Positions 1-7,995 of a DNA stretch of 64,000 bases are shown one piece after another. A program made the translations under genes and the position numbers. The notes beneath the pieces were generated by a model that did no database searches, was not told the origin of the DNA, and saw only the letters and a list, made by a program, of their open reading frames with translations. Within the stretch, counting starts at the first letter, position 1. Each line of letters starts with the position of its first letter. Source of the DNA: Gottfriedia solisilvae (GTDB lineage: Bacteria > Bacillota > Bacilli > Bacillales > Bacillaceae_G); NCBI RefSeq assembly GCF_002128405.1, contig NZ_NETJ01000002.1, forward strand, positions 825,902 through 889,901, given 5' to 3'.

Positions 1-102
1 GGACCACAAAACACTTTTTTTATTTTCCATGTGATTAATACGTTATATAATAATGTGATGATATAAATAGATAGATAAAATTGTTTAAATGTGAGGATTA
101 AC

Positions 103-2274
103 ATGAAATTAATAATAGCGGAGAAGCCTGATCAAGGATTAAAACTAGCTGCACCATTTCAATTTCAAAAGAAAAAGGGCTATTTAATCATTCAACCAAA
201 TGAGTTTTTCCCTAAGGGGGCTTACTTAACTTGGGCAATTGGTCACTTATGTGAGCTGTTATCTCCAGAAGAGTATGATGAAAAATGGAAAAAATGGTCT
301 CTTACGACTCTACCAATAATACCGAATCGTTTTCAGCATAAAGTAACAAAAGGAAAATATGATCAATTTTCCATCATTAAGAATTTAGTCCATACAGATG
401 AAGTGAGTGAAATCATACTTGCAGGAGACTGTGAGCGTGAAGGAGAGCATATCGTCAGACTAATATTAAATCTTGCAGGAAATAAAAAACCAATGAAACG
501 ACTCTGGATTTCTTCCTTAACAGAAAATGCTGTGAGAAAAGGATTCAGTCAACTATTAGATGAAGGTGAGACAAAGAATTTATTTTTTGAAGCATATAGT
601 CGTGCCTGTGCGGATTGGCTTGTAGGAATGAATGCATCACGTGTATATTCATTGCATCTTCAAAAGAAAGGGATTCAAGATGTATTTTCACTTGGCAGAG
701 TACAAACACCTACTTTAGCATTGATTGTAAAAAGAGAACTTGAAATTGAAAAATTCCAATCAGAACCATTTTGGGAAGTATTTGCGACATTTCAATTTGG
801 AAAAGATAAGTTTTTTGGTAAATGGCATAAAGATCAAGACTCGAAAATTAAAACAAAAGAATTAGCAGAAAAAATTGCAACGTTTTGTGTTGAAAAAGAA
901 GCTCATATAACTGAAATTGAGCAGGAACGAAAAGAGTTTCATCCGCCTTTTTTATATAATTTATCTTCTTTACAAGCAGACGCAAATGCTAAATTTAAAT
1001 TTTCACCACAGAAAACGTTAGAAATAGCGCAAAAACTTTATGTTAAAGGGATTATTTCATATCCAAGGTCAGATTCAAGCTTTATAACGAAAGAAGAGGC
1101 ATTAATGCTGCCTGATATTCTTAAAAAACTACAAAATATTGAGCAGTTTCAAGGATTTTTTCCGTTACCAAATCCTTCGATTCTAAATAATAGTCGCTAT
1201 GTAAACGAAAAAAAAGTGACAGACCACTATGCGATTATACCAACTGAACAAGTACCTTCTATGAATAAATTAAACGATGAGGAACAAAAAATATATGAAT
1301 TAATTGTCAATCGATTAATTAGTGCTCACTATGAAAGTGCAATCTTTGATTATACGACTATTCATACACTTGTTGACCAACGTGCAAGCTTTGTATCTAA
1401 AGGAAAAACCTTAATTCAAGAAGGATGGAGAAAAGTAATTTTTGAAAAATCAAAGGAAAAAAATACAGACGAACAAAATCTGCCTATTGTTTCTACAGGG
1501 GATCAAGGTATTGTAAAGAAAGTTGAAGTGAAAGAGAAGAAAACGCAACCTCCTAAAAGATATACAGAAGGGCAATTGATTACATTAATGAAATCAGCTG
1601 GTAAACATCTTGAAAACCCAGAGTTAACGAAAATTTTAAATAAAACAGAAGGTCTTGGTACTGAAGCAACCAGAGCGGGTATTATTGGGACTTTAAAAAA
1701 TAGAAAGTATATCGACGTAAAGAAAAATCAAGTTTATGCAACTGATAAAGGAAAGTTAATTATTTACGCACTTGGCGAAAATATTTTAACATCTCCTGAA
1801 ATGACTGCTAAATGGGAGCAGAGATTAAGTGAGATTGGTGACGGTAAAGCAAGTAGCATTGATTTTATGGATCAAGCAAAAAAGCTAACAGAAAAAATAA
1901 TTCATGATGCGTTTCAAAATGAATCTCAATGGAACTTTTCAGATTATCGTATAGATGAAATGAAAAGCGCCAAATTTGGTAGTAAAAAGAAATCCACTAG
2001 TGTAGGTAAATGTATTAAATGTGATGGGAAACTAGTAGATAAAGGTACTTTTTACGGGTGCGACAATTACCAGAAAACAAAGTGTACCGTTACAATTTCA
2101 AAGAAAATATTAGGCAAATCTATCACGAAAACGATTATTAAGCAATTATTATCAAAAGAGCCAACAGAAGTTATTCAAGGTTTTGTTAAAGATGGAAATC
2201 AATTTGATGCTTCTTTAAAATTTTCTGAAGAAGGTAAGATTATCTTTGTGCATACATCGAAGAATCAATCATAA
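103..2274 (+). CDS. topB: DNA topoisomerase III (type IA)
   Basis: Type IA topoisomerase of 723 residues that would relax or decatenate DNA by single-strand passage. An N-terminal Toprim domain opens with LIIAEKP and carries the acidic motif GDCEREGE. The family hallmark GRVQTPTLALI follows, and the catalytic tyrosine is expected near residue 320 in SYPRSDS. The C-terminus has a Cys4 zinc-finger-like segment (CIKC, then two more Cys) that many topoisomerase III enzymes have. I prefer the ATG at 103, because the upstream in-frame GTG at 91 lies inside its GTGAGG ribosome binding site. A hairpin terminator follows. The Toprim motif differs from the DAGREGE that I recall in B. subtilis TopB, so this may be a divergent second copy. 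Confidence 0.93.
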   Translation: MKLIIAEKPDQGLKLAAPFQFQKKKGYLIIQPNEFFPKGAYLTWAIGHLCELLSPEEYDEKWKKWSLTTLPIIPNRFQHKVTKGKYDQFSIIKNLVHTDEVSEIILAGDCEREGEHIVRLILNLAGNKKPMKRLWISSLTENAVRKGFSQLLDEGETKNLFFEAYSRACADWLVGMNASRVYSLHLQKKGIQDVFSLGRVQTPTLALIVKRELEIEKFQSEPFWEVFATFQFGKDKFFGKWHKDQDSKIKTKELAEKIATFCVEKEAHITEIEQERKEFHPPFLYNLSSLQADANAKFKFSPQKTLEIAQKLYVKGIISYPRSDSSFITKEEALMLPDILKKLQNIEQFQGFFPLPNPSILNNSRYVNEKKVTDHYAIIPTEQVPSMNKLNDEEQKIYELIVNRLISAHYESAIFDYTTIHTLVDQRASFVSKGKTLIQEGWRKVIFEKSKEKNTDEQNLPIVSTGDQGIVKKVEVKEKKTQPPKRYTEGQLITLMKSAGKHLENPELTKILNKTEGLGTEATRAGIIGTLKNRKYIDVKKNQVYATDKGKLIIYALGENILTSPEMTAKWEQRLSEIGDGKASSIDFMDQAKKLTEKIIHDAFQNESQWNFSDYRIDEMKSAKFGSKKKSTSVGKCIKCDGKLVDKGTFYGCDNYQKTKCTVTISKKILGKSITKTIIKQLLSKEPTEVIQGFVKDGNQFDASLKFSEEGKIIFVHTSKNQS

Positions 2275-2359
2275 ATTTTGAATGCTACAATTTTACTAAA
2301 ATTGAACTCCCATCATTGTATAAGAAATAAATACAAAAATAGTCAAATAGAGAATAAAT

Positions 2360-2414
2360 AAGAAATAGGGTACTCAAAATACAACTGTATGATGAGCTAC
2401 CTTATTTCTTTTTT
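2360..2414 (+). terminator. Rho-independent terminator of topB
   Basis: Long imperfect stem: AAGAAATAGGGTACTC pairs with GAGCTACCTTATTTCTT, followed by a T run. Confidence 0.75.
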
Positions 2415-2518
2415 GATAAACTTTTCCTCTTTCAAATCGTACAAAATCCCTTATTCCTTTATTGATTACCCATCATCATGTTAAACTATCAACAAATACA
2501 AACTTAGAAGGTGAGATC

Positions 2519-2887
2519 ATGATTTGTTTTTTAGAAAATACTTTTCAATTAAAATTACATAAAAATGATAAAGATGAATACGCCATCATCGTAACTGATG
2601 AGGGGATATTTAGTGAAGCGGACTTGGAGAAGCAACCGAGTACTTATGTAAAATTTATTTTAAATGAATATGACGAATTAACAATTGATTGGTTTGTAGA
2701 TAATGTGAACCGCTTTACAGTTAAAAGTTTACAAGTACATCAAATGGTATTGATTAATGATGAAGATGAATGTTCAATTCAATTCGTAATTGAAAGATGG
2801 CAAAGTAGAATGTTTAAGATTGAATGGAAACCATCATTACATATCGAATTCGGCTTGTACTATGAAGTATGTGATGACTGTGACTAA
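2519..2887 (+). CDS. Hypothetical acidic protein, 122 aa
   Basis: I do not recognise this protein. It is small, soluble and acidic, starts MICFLENTFQLKL and ends CDDCD. It has no signal peptide or membrane segment and looks like a mixed alpha/beta fold. The ATG at 2519 has a good AGAAGGTGAG ribosome binding site; an in-frame TTG at 2462 has none. It is convergent with the YkvI-like gene and their stop codons overlap by about 4 bases, so the end is tightly packed and has no separate terminator. Confidence 0.6.
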   Translation: MICFLENTFQLKLHKNDKDEYAIIVTDEGIFSEADLEKQPSTYVKFILNEYDELTIDWFVDNVNRFTVKSLQVHQMVLINDEDECSIQFVIERWQSRMFKIEWKPSLHIEFGLYYEVCDDCD

Positions 2888-3936
2888 GAAGACTTATTTT
2901 TCGGTTTCAATAAAGTTAAAATGATAAAAAAGCTAATCCAACCTATTAAAGGATATAAGAATGTTAATAAAGGACCATACCCAATGACACTAATAAATAG
3001 ACAACAAATTAGGATTAAAATGACAACTAAATCGTTATTTAATCGGATGATTGAACTAATCTGTCTCGACATTCCGTAAACATTCCCAACTAAAGTTGTA
3101 AAGATTTCAGCTAAAATCACCATTAGAAAAAAGTAATAAAATACTGGATGGATCTGTTTAATTACTTCAACCATAGGAATTTCATATTGGTGGAAATTTA
3201 CCACTTTAGATACGTTTAAATGAATCAGTAAGAGGATAATTCCTAATATAAGGCCACCTAATATTCCACCACTCACAATAGAAGATTTGTCTTTGCATTC
3301 TGATCCAATCGGTACTAATACAGCTTGGGCTAATGCCATATTTAAGCATACATATGTAATTGGTTTAGTAAAAACTGATAGATTAAGACCATTTAATGAT
3401 GGCAGCATATTGTTTACGTTAAAGTCACTAAAAGAAAATGGTAAATACGAATTAATAAACACTGCAACGATAAAAGCACACATGATTGGTACCACAGTGT
3501 TATTTAAGCTAAATAATCCACTAGTTCCTTTTCTTAAGACCATAAAAGTAAGAAAGATAAATAGAATTGAACCGATAAATGAATGAAAGTGTAAGTAGTT
3601 TTTGAATACTGCACCTGCCCCCGAAAGCATGACACTTGTAACCCCTAATAACACAAAAAATAAAAGACCATTTATGATATTCCCACCAAGTTCACCAAAC
3701 AGTAATACATTAAATTGCTGGGCCGACTTTAATTGATATGTATGTGCAATCTCCATAATTTTTGTTCCAAACCAACAAAATAAAATAGTGGCAAATAATA
3801 TACCTAATGCCCCATATACCCCATTTATTGAAAAGAACTCTACGATCTCTTTTCCTGTTGCAAATCCTGCTCCAATCACAGTGCCAACATATGTAAATGC
3901 AATGTTCCGAACCTCTTTATTCATATTGAGTTTCAT
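2884..3936 (-). CDS. YkvI-family integral membrane protein
   Basis: Membrane protein of 350 residues with about ten hydrophobic segments. The opening TYVGTVIGAGFATGKE resembles the unwound first helix of LeuT-fold transporters, as in the YkvI family. The substrate is unknown. The start is set by AGGAGG seven bases upstream of the ATG. It is divergent from the MFS gene, and the intergenic region holds a perfect inverted repeat at 3981-4010 that could serve either promoter. Confidence 0.75.
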   Translation of the reverse strand: MKLNMNKEVRNIAFTYVGTVIGAGFATGKEIVEFFSINGVYGALGILFATILFCWFGTKIMEIAHTYQLKSAQQFNVLLFGELGGNIINGLLFFVLLGVTSVMLSGAGAVFKNYLHFHSFIGSILFIFLTFMVLRKGTSGLFSLNNTVVPIMCAFIVAVFINSYLPFSFSDFNVNNMLPSLNGLNLSVFTKPITYVCLNMALAQAVLVPIGSECKDKSSIVSGGILGGLILGIILLLIHLNVSKVVNFHQYEIPMVEVIKQIHPVFYYFFLMVILAEIFTTLVGNVYGMSRQISSIIRLNNDLVVILILICCLFISVIGYGPLLTFLYPLIGWISFFIILTLLKPKNKSS

Positions 3937-3980
3937 AGGAAGTCCTCCTAAAAGTAGTACTAAATTGTATGTTTCATTTT

Positions 3981-4010
3981 GATAAATTAGACATGCTCTA
4001 CTAATTTATC
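3981..4010. promoter_or_regulatory. Perfect inverted repeat between divergent transporter genes
   Basis: GATAAATTAG and CTAATTTATC form a perfect 10 bp inverted repeat around a 10 bp spacer. It lies between the start codons of the YkvI-like gene and the MFS gene. There is no T run, so it is more like an operator than a terminator. I do not recognise the binding protein. Confidence 0.45.
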
Positions 4011-4128
4011 TTTATGAATGATGAGAATGGAAAAGAATGCGATGTTTTGAAATGAAAGTCAATTATTACAATTTACCAGCTTTTTATAATGTGTTAAAGT
4101 GAGTAAGTTAGAAGGGGGACGGGATACA

Positions 4129-5412
4129 ATGAATATTCTTAAATGGAATTTCAATATGAAAGTTCGACTTGTAGCTGAATTTTTCTTTGGCTTATTTTTC
4201 TGGATGTATTTACCGTTTTTATCGATTTACTTTTCAGAAGAATTAGGAAAAGTGACTGCAGGAGTACTATTAATGTGTTCACAAGCTGTTGGTGTTTTTG
4301 CAAATCTGATCGGTGGTTATTTGGCTGATACGTACGGGAGAAAACGGATGATGGTGATTTCATCTTATATTCAAACGGCTGGAATAGTCTTAATAACAAT
4401 TGCAAATTCAGCAATTTTAGAATCACCATGGCTTACTTTTATTGGCTTTGCAATTATCAGTATTACACAAATGCTATATATGCCTGCAAGTTCGGCAATG
4501 GTCGCAGATACAGTTAAAGATAAAGATGAAAGAAATTTAGTTTTCGCTGTATTTTATACGATGATTAATATCAATGTAGTGATTGGCCCGATTATTGGTG
4601 GATTATTATTCTTTACAGCAAGATTTGAATTATTTACTGCATCTACTATTATTTTCTTAGCAGTTGCACTTATGATTACCTTTTTAATAAAAGAGTCTTT
4701 ACCGGTAGATGAAAATAGAGAGAAGGAAGAAAGTGTTTCAAAAGTAGTCATGAAACAAATTAAAAATTATCGCGTTATTTTTACTGATAAAGTATTCTTT
4801 TTATTTGTTTTCGCTGGTATATTAATCTCTCAAACTTTTACACAATTAGATTTATTATTGGCTGTTTATATAAAAGAATCGATTCCTGTTCAAACATTAT
4901 TTTCATTTGGGGATTTTATTTTAAAAACAAATAGTGAAACATTATTTAGTTGGACAATCGCCGAAAATGGCTTGATTGTAGCATTATTTACTGTTATTAT
5001 CACTAAGTTTACTAACAAATTTAACGATAGAATGTTATTCCTTATCTCATCTATTTGTTATGCATTTTCAATGCTATTATTTGGTTTTACAATCTCTGCA
5101 TATGTCATATTTATTGCTATGGCAATCTTTACATTAGGAGAGATTTTAGTCGTAGGAATACAAAATGCATTTATTGCGAAAATTGCACCTGAAAACCAAA
5201 GAGCGCAATATTTTGCGGCAGCGGGGTTAAGATGGTCAGTCGGAAGAACAATCGCGCCATTGACAATACCTTTAGCAGGTTTAATTGGTTATAAATTAAC
5301 ATTTATTATCATTGCTTTATTGGCTTTAACAGGGGCATATTTGTTCGAAGTGATGTTTAAGGAAATGAAGAAAAGACCAGATCTTTTAATGGATGATTAT
5401 AAAGCTGGATAA
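4129..5412 (+). CDS. MFS transporter, drug-exporter type
   Basis: Major facilitator protein of 427 residues with eleven to twelve hydrophobic segments. The loop 2-3 signature GGYLADTYGRKRM (about residues 61-73) matches MFS motif A, typical of proton-driven drug or metabolite exporters. The substrate cannot be told from sequence. The ATG at 4129 has a GAAGGGGGA site; an in-frame GTG at 4099 lies upstream of that site and is unlikely. A TATAAT at 4085-4090 could be its -10 element, although no good -35 is visible. Downstream lies a palindromic repeat and the terminator shared with the zinc-binding lipoprotein. Confidence 0.85.
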   Translation: MNILKWNFNMKVRLVAEFFFGLFFWMYLPFLSIYFSEELGKVTAGVLLMCSQAVGVFANLIGGYLADTYGRKRMMVISSYIQTAGIVLITIANSAILESPWLTFIGFAIISITQMLYMPASSAMVADTVKDKDERNLVFAVFYTMININVVIGPIIGGLLFFTARFELFTASTIIFLAVALMITFLIKESLPVDENREKEESVSKVVMKQIKNYRVIFTDKVFFLFVFAGILISQTFTQLDLLLAVYIKESIPVQTLFSFGDFILKTNSETLFSWTIAENGLIVALFTVIITKFTNKFNDRMLFLISSICYAFSMLLFGFTISAYVIFIAMAIFTLGEILVVGIQNAFIAKIAPENQRAQYFAAAGLRWSVGRTIAPLTIPLAGLIGYKLTFIIIALLALTGAYLFEVMFKEMKKRPDLLMDDYKAG

Positions 5413-5426
5413 AAAAAGGACCCTTT

Positions 5427-5552
5427 CAAATTAGTGAAAAACGCTCGCTTTCTTTGTTGCTTCGCCTGCTTGCGGTGCTCATTACCGTATAAGGTAATTC
5501 TGCTCCTCATCAGTCTTCGCGCCTCGAAAGACAAGCGTTTTCAATCAGTTTG
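5427..5552. repeat. Dispersed palindromic repeat, family A, copy 1
   Basis: Noncoding element of about 126 bp. It matches the reverse complement of 23555-23685 over nearly its whole length, including AAACGCTCGCTTTCTTTG at one end and CGAAAGACAAGCGTTTTC at the other. The ends are partly complementary and an internal ATTACC/GGTAAT hairpin is kept. The terminator half-arm AAAAGGACCC occurs on the left (5415-5424 region) and again as a complete hairpin on the right. Confidence 0.8.
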
Positions 5553-5584
5553 AATCTCTAAGTTTATGTTTTTGTCAAAAAAAT

Positions 5585-5608
5585 AAAAGGACCCATTAGG
5601 GTCCTTTT
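5585..5608 (-). terminator. Terminator of the zinc-binding lipoprotein gene
   Basis: Perfect stem AAAAGGACCC-ATTA-GGGTCCTTTT. It overlaps the stop codon of the minus-strand gene and could also stop the plus-strand MFS transcript. Confidence 0.8.
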
Positions 5609-6554
5609 ATTTATTGTTTAAAGTCTTATCTAAAATTTGAATATTTTCTTTCATTAAGTCAAAATAGTCTTTCTTATTTTTTAAATCTTCTTCAGATACT
5701 GTAGCTAAGTGATTCAATCTTAAAATCTCTGCATTTGTTTCATCTTTTACAACTGAAGCAACCTTAGGTGTAGCAAAGGTTTCAAATAAAATATATTTGA
5801 CATTATGTTCTCTTGTGAAATCAACAACTTTTTTCAGTTCTTTTTGAGATGGCTCTTGAGAAGGTGATAGACCAGTAATTGGTATTTGTTCGATTCCGTA
5901 ACGGTTTTCCCAATACCCATATGCAGCATGAGAAACGACAATATCCTTGCGCTCCGAGTGAAGAATCAAACTTTTTAGTTCGTTATCAAGTTCATCGAAT
6001 TGCCCTTCAATTTTGTTGAAGTTATCTTCAAAATATTGCTTGTTTTTTGGCATTAGTTTCGTTAATTCATTTTTAATATTTTCTGCTTCTATCTTTGCAA
6101 GAGTAGGATCCAACCAAACATGTGGGTCAACATCATGATGTTCTCCTTCGTGATCATGTTCATCTTGGTGCTCTTCTTCGCTAGAATGAATATATTCGAT
6201 ATTTTTTGAAGCTTCAAGAATGGCAACATCATTATTTTTTAACGTTTCATTTATTTTCTCTGCAAAAGGTTCCATACCTGCACCATTATAAATAAATAGG
6301 TCAGCATTAGCGATCTTTACGATTTGTTTGGATGTAGGCTCAAAATCATGAGTATCTACACCTGCAGGATATATAGATGTAACATCAACGTATTTTCCGC
6401 CTATCTTTTTCGCAAAATCCATTAGCGGGAAAATTGTAGTATAAATTGTAAGATGATTTTTATTTTCATCATTTGCAGTATTTTCTTCCTTACAACCTGA
6501 TAGAATGGCACCTGATAGCAGCAATGTAATCATTGCTAATTTAGTAAATTTCAA
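5607..6554 (-). CDS. znuA: Zinc ABC transporter substrate-binding lipoprotein (ZnuA/AdcA type)
   Basis: Cluster A-I metal-binding lipoprotein of 315 residues. The signal peptide ends in a lipobox, ILSGC, for anchoring outside the membrane. Metal-ligand segments of the family are visible: HDFEPTSKQ, DPHVWLDP and SHAAYGYW. Between the first two is a His/Glu/Asp-rich loop (EEEHQDEHDHEGEHHD), which favours zinc over manganese. No ATPase or permease gene is adjacent, so it must use a transporter encoded elsewhere. Zur-like boxes upstream suggest repression by zinc. Confidence 0.9.
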   Translation of the reverse strand: MKFTKLAMITLLLSGAILSGCKEENTANDENKNHLTIYTTIFPLMDFAKKIGGKYVDVTSIYPAGVDTHDFEPTSKQIVKIANADLFIYNGAGMEPFAEKINETLKNNDVAILEASKNIEYIHSSEEEHQDEHDHEGEHHDVDPHVWLDPTLAKIEAENIKNELTKLMPKNKQYFEDNFNKIEGQFDELDNELKSLILHSERKDIVVSHAAYGYWENRYGIEQIPITGLSPSQEPSQKELKKVVDFTREHNVKYILFETFATPKVASVVKDETNAEILRLNHLATVSEEDLKNKKDYFDLMKENIQILDKTLNNK

Positions 6555-6735
6555 ATTGATCTCTCCCTATGTAAGAACTCTATTTAGTAATTTGTCATGA
6601 GTATAAAAATTAAACGAGCTAAATGGAATTATCTCTGTTTTAATACGTAATCATTCCTCTTTATGCTTCAAAAAAATAATAACTTCTATGTAACCTAAGT
6701 GAGATAATAGGCTAAACTAGTAGTTAAATTCGATA

Positions 6736-6755
6736 AAACGTAATAGGTACGATTT
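6736..6755 (-). promoter_or_regulatory. Putative Zur box upstream of the zinc-binding lipoprotein
   Basis: AAACGTAATAGGTACGATTT closely matches the Bacillus Zur palindrome, AAATCGTAATnATTACGATTT. A poorer half-matching site (ACGTAATCATTCCTC) lies at 6645-6659, nearer the gene. The assignment comes from remembered consensus and gene context. Confidence 0.5.
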
Positions 6756-6835
6756 AATACTTTGTTATTATAAAACACGTGAAATTAATTTGCAAGAAAT
6801 ATATTTATCTGTTTGAACATTAGAGATAACAGTAA

Positions 6836-6884
6836 AAAAAGTATGTTTAATCGTATCATTTGGACACGATCAACATACTTTTTG
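6836..6884 (-). terminator. Terminator of pssA
   Basis: Strong stem AAAAAGTATGTT pairs with AACATACTTTTT, with an inner ATCGT/ACGAT pair. It directly follows the pssA stop on the minus strand and could work in both directions. Confidence 0.8.
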
Positions 6885-6885
6885 T

Positions 6886-7620
6886 TTACGATTTACGTTT
6901 TAAACGAAATCTTCGAGGTTTTTGATTTGGTTGACCAGAATGTTTCTTTTTACTTTTAATGAACTGGAAAAATATAAAAAATATGTACAATGGAATAGCA
7001 ATGTATATGAAAAATGGCCATTGTTCTTTTTTTGCATGCCATACTAGATAGAGAGCATAACCTAAAAATAATGTAACTAGTGTGCCATATTTCGGAATTG
7101 GAATATCTTTAAAACTAGGAATTTTAATTTTACTAACCATTAAAAAGGCTAAAGCAATAAATATTGTGATCATGACAATTTGAGGGATACGATCACCAAA
7201 TAATGTTAAAAATGCGACTAATCCACCAGCAGCCGTTATGGGAACACCGGTAAAATATTTTAACGAAGTAGCAATTGGTGTTACGTTGAATCGTGCTAAT
7301 CGATAAGCTCCAAATAATGGGAATAACCCTGCAATCGCAAGCCCTAGTAAGCCCTCATTTGAGAATTGAGTGCAATAAACTAAATATGATGGGGCAGCAC
7401 CAAAGGTTACGATATCAGCTAAAGAATCAAGCTCCTTTCCTAATTGTGTTTGTACACCTAAAACCCTAGCTAAACGGCCATCCATACTATCAAGCATCAT
7501 TCCGATTAGTATAAGAATTGCTGCATTTCTCACTTGACCATCTGCAGCAAAACCAATCGAAAGGAATCCACAATACAAATTACCAAGCGTAAAGAGGTTT
7601 GGAATACTTCGTTTAATCAT
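6886..7620 (-). CDS. pssA: CDP-diacylglycerol-serine O-phosphatidyltransferase
   Basis: Membrane enzyme of 244 residues that makes phosphatidylserine from CDP-diacylglycerol and serine, the precursor of phosphatidylethanolamine. The CDP-alcohol phosphotransferase signature is complete: DSMDGRLAR, a G eight residues later, then DSLAD with the catalytic aspartates. The opening SIPNLFTLGNLYCGF is typical of PssA. The protein has several hydrophobic helices and a basic C-terminus. No decarboxylase gene (psd) follows it here; it is a single-gene unit with its own terminator. Confidence 0.93.
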   Translation of the reverse strand: MIKRSIPNLFTLGNLYCGFLSIGFAADGQVRNAAILILIGMMLDSMDGRLARVLGVQTQLGKELDSLADIVTFGAAPSYLVYCTQFSNEGLLGLAIAGLFPLFGAYRLARFNVTPIATSLKYFTGVPITAAGGLVAFLTLFGDRIPQIVMITIFIALAFLMVSKIKIPSFKDIPIPKYGTLVTLFLGYALYLVWHAKKEQWPFFIYIAIPLYIFFIFFQFIKSKKKHSGQPNQKPRRFRLKRKS

Positions 7621-7995
7621 AATTTCACTTCCTAAAATTGAATTAAATAATAATAAAATAAAGTCTATTATACCCCAAAAATTAGTAAGAATGGAAACTT
7701 ATAAATTTTATGTTCACGTTTTAGAAATATTTATAAGATTTTTAAGATTGTATTTAAGATTATAATAAATATTATTTTGTGAATAACGGCACAAGCATAT
7801 TTTACTATGTTTTAATACAAGAGAAATAAGCTTAATTTACTAAAAAATCGCAATTTTTTTATAAAAATTAAATTAAATATTAAAAAAATACTTTTTTTTC
7901 TGAAAAATGTGTAGTATATTGAAAAAGTAATAAGTGATTATTCAGAAAAATAAGAAAAACAGAGGGGATAATCACTAAACTATGGAGGTGCTCGA
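7621..7995. promoter_or_regulatory. AT-rich leader with inverted repeat before the first OppA-like gene
   Basis: This 375 bp AT-rich gap lies between divergent genes. Near its right end AGTGATTAT (7933-7941) and ATAATCACT (7968-7976) form a perfect 9 bp inverted repeat with a 26 bp loop, just before the ribosome binding site. A possible -10, TATATT, is at 7915-7920, so the repeat would lie in the 5' leader. I see no known riboswitch and no coding sequence. Confidence 0.4.
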
